In this document: positions 1 to 8,599 of the stretch, in pieces
Layout: each line of letters opens with the position of its first letter
Position numbering within the stretch: the stretch's first letter is position 1
Source: Psychrobacter maritimus
GTDB taxonomy: Bacteria > Pseudomonadota > Gammaproteobacteria > Pseudomonadales > Moraxellaceae
DNA length: 64,000 nt
Assembly (NCBI RefSeq): GCF_904846345.1
Contig: NZ_CAJHAJ010000001.1
Span: 372,001-436,000, forward strand
Direction of reading: 5' to 3'
Notes under the pieces: generated by a model
What the model was told of the DNA's origin: nothing
Databases searched by the model: none
The model's input: the letters and a program-made list of their open reading frames with translations, nothing else
Program-made: the position numbers and the translations under genes

Positions 1-527
1 TCTGGATCAAGCGCAGAGGTTGGCTCATCGAACAACAGTAACGACGGTTCAATAGCGAGCGCACGCGCAATACCAACTCGCTGCTGCTGACCGCCAGATA
101 GCTGAAACGGGTACAAATCCGCTTTATCCGACAGACCGACTTTTTCAAGTAATGCTAAAGCCTGCGCGCGTGCTTGCGCTTTACTTTGCCCTTGTACCAC
201 CGTCGGCCCAAGCATTAAGTTTTCAAGCGCGGTCTTATGCGGAAACAAATTATAAGACTGAAATACCATCCCAGCTTTACGTTGTAATGCCAGCAGGGTT
301 TTCTTTTTAGGCTTAGTAGCAAAGTCGACCGTCAAGCTACCATCATCAAAAGTAATAACGCCTTGATCAGGGATTTCTAGTGCATTTAAGCAGCGCAAAA
401 AGGTAGTTTTACCCGAGCCTGACGGCCCTAATATCACAACCACTTGACCTTTATGAATGGTCAAATCAATGCCTTTGAGCACTTGATTACTACCAAAGGC
501 TTTGTGAATATTGCTGACTTGAATCAT
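1..527 (-). CDS. Amino-acid ABC transporter ATP-binding protein (3' end beyond window)
   Basis: ATPase subunit of a polar amino-acid importer. The reverse strand opens with an ATG at 527 and reads MIQVSNIHKAFGSNQVLKGI. Walker A is GPSGSGKTT, the Q-loop is in VFQSYNLFPH, the ABC signature is LSGGQQQR and Walker B is LLLFDEPTSALDP, where the window cuts the frame. About 175 residues are visible of a family normally near 240-250, so the D- and H-loops are missing here. It is the third gene after the binding protein and permease on the same strand and surely works with them. The family (GlnQ/TcyN/HisP) is certain. The substrate is inferred from the binding protein. Confidence 0.93.
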   Translation of the reverse strand, partial: MIQVSNIHKAFGSNQVLKGIDLTIHKGQVVVILGPSGSGKTTFLRCLNALEIPDQGVITFDDGSLTVDFATKPKKKTLLALQRKAGMVFQSYNLFPHKTALENLMLGPTVVQGQSKAQARAQALALLEKVGLSDKADLYPFQLSGGQQQRVGIARALAIEPSLLLFDEPTSALDP

Positions 528-605
528 AAAAGTTCCTGTTACGCGGTTAATGCTACATGCGGATATTGCTAAAACTGTCGTAAAATGAGTAGATGAGCAG
601 ATAAA

Positions 606-1343
606 CTACTTAGCCACATAGCGGTCGAGTCTGGTTTCAAGCTTACCTTGGATAAAGGTCAAGAACAGACAAATACCCCAATAAATAACCGCCGCTTCGG
701 TATAAACCAGCATAAACTCATAGTTACGCGCGGTGATAATCTGCGCTTCCTTAAACAGCTCAGTGACCAGTACCAATGATGCCAACGATGTATCTTTTAC
801 CAAACTAATAAAGGTATTGGATAACGGTGGCACTGAAACGCGTAACGCTTGCGGCAAAATCACATGGCGAAAAGTCTGTAGATACGTCAAGCCGACGGTT
901 GAGCCTGCTTCCCATTGCCCTTTTGGAATAGACAAAATCGAGGCACGCACCGTCTCCGACGCATAAGCACCGATATTTAACGAGAAAGCTATAATCGCAG
1001 ATGGAAAGGGATCAAGCTTTAAGCCAACACTTGGCAGCCCATAAAAAATAATAAATAGCTGCACCAGCATCGGCGTGCCACGAATGGCAGACACGTAAAT
1101 ACGGGCAAGTCTATAGATAATCTCATGGAACCAACCAGCACGCGGCACAATACGAATCAGCGCCACTGTTAGTGCAATGGCCATCCCAATCGCAAATGAA
1201 ATCAATGCCAGCGGTATCGAATAATAGATACCGCCTTTGAGCATTGGCCAAAACGAATTGATAACGATTTGCGCCCGCGCAGGGTCCATAAATGGCAGTA
1301 GTGCCAGTAGTTCAGCTAACATAGACGTGATAGAAGCGAGCAT
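606..1343 (-). CDS. Amino-acid ABC transporter permease (HisM/GlnP family, possibly cystine)
   Basis: Inner-membrane permease of 245 residues with about five hydrophobic segments and the family EAA-loop region around [20 protein letters not shown], which contacts the ATPase. An early segment (around residues 30-65) is the characteristic first long membrane stretch, and [18 protein letters not shown] is typical of polar amino-acid permeases such as TcyL, GlnP and HisM. Its ATG shares one base with the TAA of the binding-protein gene (TAATG), so translation is probably coupled. A gap of about 80 bases separates it from the ATPase gene. Only one permease gene is present, so a homodimer is expected. 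Confidence 0.93.
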   Translation of the reverse strand: MLASITSMLAELLALLPFMDPARAQIVINSFWPMLKGGIYYSIPLALISFAIGMAIALTVALIRIVPRAGWFHEIIYRLARIYVSAIRGTPMLVQLFIIFYGLPSVGLKLDPFPSAIIAFSLNIGAYASETVRASILSIPKGQWEAGSTVGLTYLQTFRHVILPQALRVSVPPLSNTFISLVKDTSLASLVLVTELFKEAQIITARNYEFMLVYTEAAVIYWGICLFLTFIQGKLETRLDRYVAK

Positions 1344-2179
1344 TATTTTTGTTGACTTATATCAGCACCAAAGAATTCTTCGCTAAGTTTGGTTAGCGTC
1401 CCATCGGCGATTAGCGCGGCCATGGCTTCGTCTAGTTTTGCAACAACGGCATCATCACCTTTTAGCAATACCAATCCCGAACCGGTCTGCTCACTAACAG
1501 GGGCCGTCAGTTTAATCTCAAGCGCACTGTCTGGGAACTTCTTTAAATAATCCAATACGGCAAGATTGTCATTCATGGTAAAGTCAGCGCGGTCTTGTTT
1601 GACCAACTGAATCGCTTGCGCCATACCGTCTACAGGGACAACTTCTGCGCCATAACGCTCGGCTAGCTCGCCATAGTTACTGCTAAGCGACTGTGCTGAA
1701 CGTAGACCTTTTAGGCCTTCCCACGAACTATAGCGATTGTCATCAGTTGGTGCTAAAACCACCGCACCTGACCAGCTATAAGCGGTCGCTTTATCATATT
1801 TTGCTAAACGCTCAGGGGTGGTTAGACTGACCTGATTGGCGACCATATCAAAACGTTTGGAGTCAAGTCCTGCCAGCATCGCATCCCACTGGGTTTCTTT
1901 AAATTCAACCTCAACGCCTAGTTTGTCAGCAACGGCACGCGTCACTTCGACATCATAACCGGTAAGCTTACCGCTCTCATCATGATACGTGAACGGCGGA
2001 TAAGTGCCTTCAGTACCGACGTTGATGGTGCCGCCATTATTGATACGTTGTAACAAATCAGAACCACCTGTTGCGGCACTGTCAGCCGTATTGGTTTCGG
2101 CGTCAGTAGTAGGTGACTGATTACAAGCGGCAAGCAGTACGGTGCTGGCGGCAAGGGCTAAAAGAGTACGACGTTTCAT
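1343..2179 (-). CDS. Amino-acid ABC transporter substrate-binding lipoprotein, TcyJ/FliY-like
   Basis: Periplasmic solute-binding protein of family 3, 278 residues. The N-terminus is a lipoprotein signal with lipobox LLAAC (Cys19), followed by a Thr/Ser/Asp-rich linker to about residue 40. The mature domain has the family motifs [20 protein letters not shown] and [20 protein letters not shown]. The second resembles the cystine binding protein TcyJ (FliY) of E. coli more than GlnH or HisJ, so L-cystine is my favoured substrate, by inference only. It is first in a three-gene operon with the permease and the ATPase, which is the usual order for this class. Confidence 0.88.
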   Translation of the reverse strand: MKRRTLLALAASTVLLAACNQSPTTDAETNTADSAATGGSDLLQRINNGGTINVGTEGTYPPFTYHDESGKLTGYDVEVTRAVADKLGVEVEFKETQWDAMLAGLDSKRFDMVANQVSLTTPERLAKYDKATAYSWSGAVVLAPTDDNRYSSWEGLKGLRSAQSLSSNYGELAERYGAEVVPVDGMAQAIQLVKQDRADFTMNDNLAVLDYLKKFPDSALEIKLTAPVSEQTGSGLVLLKGDDAVVAKLDEAMAALIADGTLTKLSEEFFGADISQQK

Positions 2180-2374
2180 AAGACGTCCTTATAAAGTAGG
2201 TGAATAATGCAAAAAAGTATCAGACCAACAAATAGGGAGAAAACGAGCAAACAGTTTTGACTAAAAATCGCGCCTATTGACTGTCATGCTTGGCTTTGGC
2301 TTCCCGATTTGAGGATGCTAAAGATATTTTTCAATACTGTTTTTATATTATGTTGCATAGGTCATGCTAAGTGA

Positions 2375-2402
2375 CGGTTAACATTAATAATAATTTTAAC
2401 CG
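2375..2402. promoter_or_regulatory. Possible operator: inverted repeat upstream of ABC operon
   Basis: CGGTTAA at 2375-2381 is mirrored by TTAACCG at 2396-2402, with an AT-only spacer except for one C. It lies about 200 bases before the binding-protein start on the reverse strand. It could be a regulator site, or chance symmetry in AT-rich DNA. Confidence 0.3.
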
Positions 2403-2550
2403 ACCATGCTGATTATGCAACACTGACTTGCTCCTATACTAACGTAATTGGGTAAGAATAAACGTACAAAAACAGTGAGCATGGGTAAGATTGCTAGCAT
2501 CTACTGGTTGATAAATATTTATGTCTCAACTTTTAAATAAAACCAGCTAT

Positions 2551-2590
2551 AAAAAAACCGCGCCTATCATATAAGATAAGCGCGGCTTTT
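2551..2590 (-). terminator. Rho-independent terminator of gdhA
   Basis: Read on the reverse strand, CCGCGCTTATC pairs with GATAGGCGCGG (one G-U pair) around a 6-base loop and is followed by a run of seven T. It starts about 30 bases after the gdhA stop codon. Confidence 0.88.
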
Positions 2591-2619
2591 AAGAGACAGC
2601 GTTAGTTTTTAAGAAATGC

Positions 2620-3966
2620 TTAGTTCAAAATCCCATAAGCACATAGCGCATCAGCCACACGCTTAAAGCCAACGATATTGGCACCGGTCATATAGTCAAT
2701 ATAGCCATTATCAGTCTGACCATAATTTTCTGACGCTTCAGCGGCGCAGTCATGAATGTTTTTCATAATACACTTTAAGCGCTCATCGACTTCTTCAAAG
2801 GTTTTATATTGGCGTACTGAGTTTTGCGACATCTCAAGACCAGAGACGGCAACACCGCCGGCATTGGCCGCTTTACCTGGCGCATAGTGCACACGGTGCA
2901 GACGAACGTAATCAATCGCTTCAGCGGTCAATGGCATGTTAGCGCCTTCGGCAATATATTTGATGCCGTTTTCAACCATTAACTTGGCATCGTCTTCGTT
3001 GACTTCGTTTTGAGTCGCTGATGGAATGGCGATATCACCTTTGATATGCCATGGCTTTTGCTTGGCCAACCATTCACCACCATACACATCGACATAGTCA
3101 CACAATGGCTTGCTTTGGGCTTTTTGCTGTTTTAGCCAATCAATTTTTTCTTGATCCATGCCATTTGCATCATAAAGCGTCCCTTGTGAATCAGATACGG
3201 TCAGTACCGTTGCACCCAGCATATGGGCTTTTTCAGCAGCATGTAGTGACACGTTACCAGCACCTGATATCAGTACCTTTTTACCTTTGATATTGTCGTT
3301 TTGCGCAGCAAGCATGCTCTCTAAGAAATAGACCGCGCCATAGCCAGTCGCTTCGGTACGCATCAAGCTACCACCAAAACCCACGCCCTTACCAGTTAAG
3401 ACACCGCCGTGCTCACGCGTCAGGTTCTTATACATCGCAAACATATAGCTGACTTCGCGCCCACCGACACCGATATCACCAGCCGGCACATCAATATCTT
3501 TACTGATGTAAGGATGCAGCTCACGCATAAAAGCGTAACAAAAACGACGGATTTCGCTGTCAGACTTACCCTTAGGATCAAAATCAGCACCACCTTTACC
3601 GCCGCCCATTGGTAAACCTGTTAATGCATTTTTAAAAATCTGCTCAAACCCTAAAAACTTTAGTACCGATTGGTTGACGGTAGGATGGAAGCGCACGCCC
3701 CCTTTATAAGGACCCAAGGCATTACTGAACTGCACACGCCAGCCGCGGTTTACCTGTACTTCACCTTTATCGTTTTCCCAGTTGATACGAAAAGCGAAAA
3801 CACGGTCAGGCTCAACCAAACGCTCAAATATTTTAAAAGTATCATATTCCGGGTGGGCGTCGTATAGCGGAGCAATGGTGATTGCAACTTCTTTTACCGC
3901 CTGAATAAACTCAGGTTGGTGGGCGTAACGTGCTTCGACTTTTTCGATTGCCTGACTGATACTCAT
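2620..3966 (-). CDS. gdhA: NADP-specific glutamate dehydrogenase
   Basis: Catalyses reductive amination of 2-oxoglutarate with ammonium and NADPH to L-glutamate in the cytoplasm. At 448 residues it matches the hexameric bacterial GdhA (E. coli 447). Visible motifs are the glutamate-site lysine region PMGGGKGGADFDPKGKSD, the following PAGDIGVGGREVSYM with the catalytic aspartate, and the Rossmann nucleotide loop GAGNVSLHAAEKA. The ATG at 3966 has an AAGGAA ribosome site 6 bases upstream. It is monocistronic, with its own terminator, and lies beside an amino-acid importer, though nothing in the sequence links the two in regulation. Confidence 0.97.
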   Translation of the reverse strand: MSISQAIEKVEARYAHQPEFIQAVKEVAITIAPLYDAHPEYDTFKIFERLVEPDRVFAFRINWENDKGEVQVNRGWRVQFSNALGPYKGGVRFHPTVNQSVLKFLGFEQIFKNALTGLPMGGGKGGADFDPKGKSDSEIRRFCYAFMRELHPYISKDIDVPAGDIGVGGREVSYMFAMYKNLTREHGGVLTGKGVGFGGSLMRTEATGYGAVYFLESMLAAQNDNIKGKKVLISGAGNVSLHAAEKAHMLGATVLTVSDSQGTLYDANGMDQEKIDWLKQQKAQSKPLCDYVDVYGGEWLAKQKPWHIKGDIAIPSATQNEVNEDDAKLMVENGIKYIAEGANMPLTAEAIDYVRLHRVHYAPGKAANAGGVAVSGLEMSQNSVRQYKTFEEVDERLKCIMKNIHDCAAEASENYGQTDNGYIDYMTGANIVGFKRVADALCAYGILN

Positions 3967-4658
3967 ATAGGTTCCTTAGGGTAAAAATTGTAATCATGCT
4001 GATTTACACCGGCGTTTTATCGCTTAACCGCAAACGATGGGATGCAAAACGCGAGCGTGGGATTGAAATCGTGCCTATACGCTGCTGGGTGCTAGGTATA
4101 GGAACTGGTGGGATTAGAAGCCAACTGATTGTGTTTCTAAATCATAAACCCAGAAGCACAAACAAGTTTTATCTCATAACTATATATCATTTTTTTGGTG
4201 TATAAGTCTAGTAAATATCGCCATCATGAAAAGTTATAATGGACATTTTTCTCATTATAGGCTATCGACGACGTGGTCGTGAAAACTCATCGGTCAAAAA
4301 ACCTTTACATTTATTTGGCTTTTTTCATGCCAGTGCATCGACAAAACATAAGGCGATGACATGGCATTGACTGTTTTATTTAACGGTGTAGATTATTAAG
4401 AAAAAATTCAAACTGGTAAAACACACCAATACTAATCAACTTATATTTACTAATAAAAGATTGTCTAAAATAGACGGTCATAAAAGCGCACTCAAAGGTT
4501 AAAAATAAGCAACTTTCAGCCTTTAACGAGACTTTCTCTATATCAATACTAATAGTAAGGGTTTATAATATTGCCCGCTCATCAAAGACTATTGAAGATT
4601 TTATTCCTTCTTATTGTGTCAATTTTTCCATTTAATCACTCGTTACAGAGAAATTGTT
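3967..4658. other. Long intergenic region, gdhA / Roadblock gene
   Basis: Nearly 700 bases separating two divergent genes, so both promoters should be here. GCGTTTT near 4012 is mirrored by AAAACGC near 4052. Short open frames exist on the plus strand but have poor starts and no recognisable product. No RNA gene was identified. Confidence 0.55.
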
Positions 4659-5021
4659 ATGCGTACAGATTCATTCCAGCAAATCTTAGAAGACCTAAAC
4701 AGCTCATCAGCCGATGTGGAAGCATCTGCCCTTATCTCCAACGACGGTCTTATGATTGCATCAGCCTTGCCGACAGGCGTTGATGAAGACCGTGTTGGCG
4801 CGATGTCTGCCGCTTTATTGTCATTGGGTGACCGCGCAGGTCGTGAATTGGCTCGTGGTAGCATCGACCGTATTATGATCCAAGGCGAAAAAGGCTACGT
4901 GATTATGACCTCATCAGGCGATGAAGCGGTATTAACCATTATGGCAAAACCAAATGCCAAACTGGGCTTGATTTTCTTAGACATTAAACGGGCCTCTGAA
5001 GCCCTTGCAAAACTGATTTAA
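4659..5021 (+). CDS. Roadblock/LC7 domain protein (MglB-like)
   Basis: Small cytoplasmic protein of 120 residues that is essentially one Roadblock/LC7 fold: ALISNDGLMIASALP, then AMSAALLSLGDRAGREL, then VLTIMAKPNAKLGLIFLDI. Such proteins usually dimerise and bind or activate small Ras-like GTPases (MglB activates MglA). No GTPase gene is in the window. I start at the ATG in MRTDSF, where family similarity begins; a longer frame from 4614 adds an atypical hydrophobic tail. The ribosome site (AGAG) is weak. It is the first of a run of same-strand genes to 8168, though a 474-base gap follows it. Confidence 0.88.
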   Translation: MRTDSFQQILEDLNSSSADVEASALISNDGLMIASALPTGVDEDRVGAMSAALLSLGDRAGRELARGSIDRIMIQGEKGYVIMTSSGDEAVLTIMAKPNAKLGLIFLDIKRASEALAKLI

Positions 5022-5180
5022 TTGCTAATTTTAAAGGTTTGTCGATACAGTGTTATGCCACATTCATACGATAAATCGCTTTAGAAACAATATTTTAATA
5101 AACAACACTTTAAATGAAAATTGACGCTCTGTCTTATAAAAATTATTTAAGGTAATGCACACTGTTTATATTGAATGCGC

Positions 5181-5240
5181 GATTGTTGAATAGCTGATTG
5201 TTGAATAGCCGATTGTTGAATAGGTGGTTGTTGAGTTGTT
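5181..5240. repeat. 15-bp tandem array
   Basis: GATTGTTGAATAGCT, GATTGTTGAATAGCC and GATTGTTGAATAGGT follow each other exactly, then a degenerate fourth copy GGTTGTTGAGTTGTT. It is intergenic, between the Roadblock and PAS genes. Confidence 0.9.
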
Positions 5241-5334
5241 GATATAGATGATTAAGATTGATACCTGCTTAGTTTCTGGGCGACTTTGCAAGAGTAATCA
5301 CTATAAAGCCAGTATCAAGCATATATCGAGACCT

Positions 5335-5358
5335 ACTTAACAGTTTTAGCAGTTAAGT
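5335..5358 (+). terminator. Weak hairpin, possible terminator of the Roadblock gene
   Basis: ACTTAAC pairs with GTTAAGT around a 10-base loop and is followed by GTTTTATTT. The stem is short and AT-rich and lies more than 300 bases after the gene, so this is tentative. Confidence 0.3.
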
Positions 5359-5377
5359 GTTTTATTTGAGTTTAACC

Positions 5378-5453
5378 ATTTGGTTTCAGACAGCGGCTTA
5401 CATGATACGTTTTAAAGATACGTTTAAGACCATAAACTGAAACCAAATCCGCT
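5378..5453 (+). promoter_or_regulatory. Structured leader upstream of PAS gene (12-bp inverted repeat)
   Basis: ATTTGGTTTCAG at 5378-5389 is perfectly mirrored by CTGAAACCAAAT at 5437-5448. AGCGG in the loop (5392-5396) can pair with CCGCT just after the second arm (5449-5453), a pseudoknot-like order. The PAS start codon is about 40 bases further on. The direct repeat GATACGTTT also lies in the loop. Function is unknown. Confidence 0.45.
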
Positions 5454-5495
5454 TTTTAATAATTATCAAAATAATGATAAATAAAGGAGATTACA

Positions 5496-5990
5496 ATGGG
5501 TTCTCCACTCCCCGACGCCATGAAGCCTGAGATGCCTGCCGAACAAGTCAGCATGACTTATCACGATGGCACTTCGCGCACTGTTTATGATACCGGTATC
5601 GAACGCCCTTACCCTGATGGTAAGCTAATTGTGTCACGTACCGATTTAAACGGTGTTTTGACGCACGTTAATGATGCCTTCGTTGAGATTAGCGGCTATG
5701 ACGTCGATGAATTAATCGGCAAGCAGCATTATATTTTACGTCACCCTGATATGCCAAAAGCGGCCTATAAAGACTTATGGGCGACCGCTGCTGCTGGGCA
5801 AAAATGGCATGGCTATGTGAAAAACTTATGTAAAGATGGCAGCCATTATTGGGTGTATGCCACTGTGGTGCCAAACGTGCGCCGCGGTGAAACCGTTGGC
5901 TATACTTCGGTGCGCCGTAAGCCATCACGCAGCAAGATTGATGCGGCAATCGCTCAATATGCCCAAATGAAACAAGACGAGGAAGGCTAA
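5496..5990 (+). CDS. PAS domain protein (Aer-type sensor fold)
   Basis: A 164-residue cytoplasmic protein with a single PAS domain at about residues 45-145. DLNGVLTHVNDAFVEISGY, then LIGKQHYILRHPDMPKAAY and WHGYVKNLCKDGSHYWVYAT are the signature of Aer-like PAS domains, which often bind FAD and sense redox or oxygen. There is no HAMP, kinase, GGDEF or chemoreceptor output domain, so the signal must pass by protein contact. The start is firm: AAAGGAG six bases before ATG. The stop is 3 bases before the next gene, and the two are certainly cotranscribed. A cofactor is likely but not shown. Confidence 0.9.
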   Translation: MGSPLPDAMKPEMPAEQVSMTYHDGTSRTVYDTGIERPYPDGKLIVSRTDLNGVLTHVNDAFVEISGYDVDELIGKQHYILRHPDMPKAAYKDLWATAAAGQKWHGYVKNLCKDGSHYWVYATVVPNVRRGETVGYTSVRRKPSRSKIDAAIAQYAQMKQDEEG

Positions 5991-5993
5991 ATC

Positions 5994-6743
5994 ATGACGA
6001 CACATAATATGTTAATCGCCCCTGATTTTTCGCCTGAGCGTTTTGCAGGCTGGCACATGTTTAACACTTTGATTCAAAAGCGTGCCAATCTCAATATGCA
6101 CCTAAACATACCCGCCTCGCAGGCTGAGCAACAAGGCATTATCAATCAAGGCGATATTCAGGTTATTTATGCTAATCCTTTTGATGCTGCGACCCTTATC
6201 CGTGAGCAAGGTTACCGTGCAGTTGCGCGCCCTATCGGCAAATCTGATGAGATGGTCATTGCCGCTGCCGCCAATAGCGATATCAATAGCCTAGAGGACA
6301 TCAAAGCTGGCGCTACCGTGGCGATGGCTGATAATCGCGATGTCAAGCTCATTGGTTTACGTCTGCTTGAAGCAGTTGATGTAGCAGAAGCTGACCTTAA
6401 TTGGACGGTGACTGAGACTTATCAAGCGGCAGCGCGCCAAGTGATTAAAGGTGATGCGCAAGTGGCATTCTTTATGGCGGAGATTTTCCATAGTTTTTCA
6501 CGCCTAACCAAAGCGCAGCTATCAGTGCTAATTGAGAGTGATTTGGCAGATATCAGCCATGTCTTATTGATTAAAGACGGCTTCCCAGATAGCGATATCT
6601 TGATGAATGCGATTCTTAATCTGCATAACGATGATGATGGTAAAGAAGCGTTGGCTGAACTTGGTATGCCGCAAGGTTTTGAAGCCATGGACGAAGAAGA
6701 CGCTGAATTTATGATTGATTTGATGCAAACCTTACTTGATTAG
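5994..6743 (+). CDS. PhnD-like solute-binding fold protein without signal peptide
   Basis: 249 residues with the type II periplasmic-binding fold of the PhnD/phosphonate family: an early MLIAPDFSPERFAGWHMFN, the ligand-hinge stretch GDIQVIYANPFDAATLIREQ, and later AFFMAEIFHSFSRLTKAQLS. No signal peptide or lipobox precedes it, so it should stay in the cytoplasm, and no phosphonate permease or ATPase lies nearby. It starts 3 bases after the PAS stop with GAGGAAGG as ribosome site. I infer a ligand-sensing role with the PAS and Roadblock proteins rather than transport. The ligand is unknown. Confidence 0.8.
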   Translation: MTTHNMLIAPDFSPERFAGWHMFNTLIQKRANLNMHLNIPASQAEQQGIINQGDIQVIYANPFDAATLIREQGYRAVARPIGKSDEMVIAAAANSDINSLEDIKAGATVAMADNRDVKLIGLRLLEAVDVAEADLNWTVTETYQAAARQVIKGDAQVAFFMAEIFHSFSRLTKAQLSVLIESDLADISHVLLIKDGFPDSDILMNAILNLHNDDDGKEALAELGMPQGFEAMDEEDAEFMIDLMQTLLD

Positions 6744-6872
6744 CAGATTCATTGTTCATGATTCATGGTTAATTGGCATCTTACTTAAGTCATAGTGGTT
6801 GTTTAATAGCGCTAAACAATAACTGTTAAACCGCACTTATTGAATAACAGCTATGACTAACAGGACTCGCTT

Positions 6873-7499
6873 ATGTCTGATTTAGATCTCATCAAAGAAA
6901 GTGAAATGGCGGCGCGGCGCGTCTATCGTCTTTACTCACGTAAGATATTTATCGCCCCCAACAATCGCCATTTTCACGAACAACGTATCAATGCCGCGCT
7001 ACTGCTAAACGAGAAAGAGCCGCTACAAGGCGCGGTGGCCGACTTCTTTTATGGCTGCTGGTATGACATCCCCTATGATGTCACCAATATGTTTACCCGC
7101 TTGCAAGGTCGCATGCTGCCGCATATCGAACAAGGCTTTCGCGATTGTATTAATAAAAAAAGCTATATTCAAAAAAACAGCATGCTAGCAACGCGCTGGA
7201 GCGTACTGGTATCGCCATCGTTAAATGAACAAAGCCAGCGGCTGCGCATTAGTAGTGATGACGCCAAAGAAATCGCTAAAGATATCACCAGCGACTTGAT
7301 GCTTGCGCGCGATAATCAAGACTGGGACACCATAGAGCAAATCGAAAACGAGTTTTTTGCCCATTGTATCGCTCGTCATGACCGTCTGGCGTTCTCCTTG
7401 GTGTGGTTTCGCTTGGGTAAAAGTGATTGGCAATTCGATGAGCGCTGGAATCATTGTCAGCAAAAACTTGACCAAACTAAAAATGTACAAGACGCTTAG
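6873..7499 (+). CDS. Conserved-looking protein of unknown function
   Basis: I do not recognise this 208-residue protein. It has no signal peptide, no membrane segment and no obvious catalytic motif. It is charged, with a likely helical N-terminal half (MAARRVYRLYSRKIFIAP) and a Trp-rich C-terminus (LGKSDWQFDERWNHCQQ). AGGA precedes the ATG by 8 bases. It follows the PhnD-like gene by 130 bases and precedes the Roadblock-like gene by 54, all on the same strand, so it probably belongs to the same functional set. Codon use looks like that of its neighbours. Confidence 0.75.
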   Translation: MSDLDLIKESEMAARRVYRLYSRKIFIAPNNRHFHEQRINAALLLNEKEPLQGAVADFFYGCWYDIPYDVTNMFTRLQGRMLPHIEQGFRDCINKKSYIQKNSMLATRWSVLVSPSLNEQSQRLRISSDDAKEIAKDITSDLMLARDNQDWDTIEQIENEFFAHCIARHDRLAFSLVWFRLGKSDWQFDERWNHCQQKLDQTKNVQDA

Positions 7500-7553
7500 A
7501 GCCTCAATCATTTTTAATACCATTATAAAAAATCCATCTAACGGGTAGCCGCT

Positions 7554-8168
7554 ATGTCTTCTTATTTAAACGCTGATAAAACCTATCTGACTTTGACCCC
7601 AGCCGGCATTTTTGAGGCATTTTCGCAAAGTGAACCAACGGCTGAGCAGTTATCACTACAAGACTTATTGTCCTATAACGAAACTTTGTTAGCCGCTGAT
7701 TGGCTCGAGCGTTATTCTGATCAGTGGCTAGACAGCTTTTTAGAGCATGGCTGGATTGAGAAGCTGTCGCTATTTTTGCCCGCGCCAAACTTACCATTAG
7801 ACCAGTTTTTACCCTATGTGGTTTCAAGCTTGTCTGGGAAACGCCGTGCGGCAATTGGCTCTGATGAAGGGTTTTGTTTGGCGCGGATTGGCTATAGCCA
7901 AGAAGAAGCCGACATGTTGAGTGTGGCGGCAGCTGACTTTTCAGGTTTTATGTTGCGCCAAAAACAACGCGGCTGGGCAGTAGAAAGCCAAGCCATCTCT
8001 TTCTTTCAGCAAGTCGATTTGCTGATTCCTGAAACCAGCTTTGTATTTTTATGGATTGATGGCTCAGGCTACGTGCTTATCATCGATGGCGAACCTTTGA
8101 CCAACAATCGCGCTTTTGTTGAGCTGGTATGGGCACTTAAAACCTCTGGGCTTAGATTTACGAATTAA
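7554..8168 (+). CDS. Protein with a divergent Roadblock-like C-terminal half
   Basis: 204 residues. The N-terminal half (about 1-95) is unrecognised and rich in Leu and Trp. The C-terminal half reads AAIGSDEGFCLARIGYSQEE, then ADMLSVAAADFSGFMLRQ and SFVFLWIDGSGYVLIIDG. This matches the order of conserved features in the Roadblock/LC7 protein encoded at 4659-5021 (S-x-G-hydrophobic, AA-rich helix, paired strands), so I infer a second MglB-like subunit. The pairing is by eye and weaker than for the first protein. A clear terminator follows. It is the last gene of the set. Confidence 0.7.
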   Translation: MSSYLNADKTYLTLTPAGIFEAFSQSEPTAEQLSLQDLLSYNETLLAADWLERYSDQWLDSFLEHGWIEKLSLFLPAPNLPLDQFLPYVVSSLSGKRRAAIGSDEGFCLARIGYSQEEADMLSVAAADFSGFMLRQKQRGWAVESQAISFFQQVDLLIPETSFVFLWIDGSGYVLIIDGEPLTNNRAFVELVWALKTSGLRFTN

Positions 8169-8599
8169 ACCCGTTCTTTATTAAAGCCATCATTATTAAC
8201 ACCATCATTAATTAAATTCGTACTTAATCAAGCTAGCTGTTTCATATAAATGCGCCCTTTAACCATAAGCGGTGCATTTTTATATCTACAGCTTAAACAT
8301 TATAATAATAACTATCTGTCTAAAATCGGCTTCTATTTTTATAAAATCACACAGTAATAATAATACCCTTAGAATTAACAACAACTTGTCAAATGTTAGG
8401 TCATACTAGCTGCAACCATTTGATTATTTTGCATACTGTATAGCTATACAGATTTTTATAACATTTCTACATTCTTATATTTAAATATTGCTACATTTTC
8501 CCATCTCCAAGCGTTAACCCACCCTTTTACTAATTACCATCCCCGAAAGTGGCAGCCTTTGCCAAACCTTGCATTCTTGCTTATTTTTTAGGACAGTTT
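8169..8599. other. Intergenic region before the methyltransferase gene
   Basis: About 430 AT-rich bases. It contains a degenerate 15-bp duplication (AAAGCCATCATTATT, AACACCATCATTAAT) just after the upstream gene, then a terminator. A GTG-initiated extension of the next gene to 8549 is possible but unlikely. Nothing else was seen. Confidence 0.55.
8248..8282 (+). terminator. Terminator after the Roadblock-like gene
   Basis: AAATGCGCC pairs with GGTGCATTT (one G-U pair) around a 14-base loop and ends in T-rich sequence, about 80 bases after the stop codon. Confidence 0.7.

Larger units (their letters stand above)
2180..2619. other. Intergenic region between gdhA and the ABC operon
   Basis: About 440 bases without a gene. 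It holds the gdhA terminator near its right side and, towards the left, the expected promoter of the ABC operon. A 7-base inverted repeat lies at 2375-2402. No convincing ORF or RNA gene was seen. Confidence 0.6.
5022..5495. other. Intergenic region with tandem and inverted repeats before the PAS gene
   Basis: A 474-base gap containing a 15-bp tandem array, an AT-rich hairpin followed by T-rich sequence, and a 12-bp inverted repeat close to the PAS gene. This suggests that the PAS gene has its own promoter and a structured leader. No ORF was supported. Confidence 0.6.

Noticed and set aside
3996..4205. Small plus-strand ORF upstream of the Roadblock gene
   Set aside because: No ribosome site, no recognisable product, and it lies in a region that should hold two divergent promoters.
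5181..5240. CRISPR array
   Set aside because: Tandem units directly abut with no unique spacers and no cas genes; the same holds for the other arrays.
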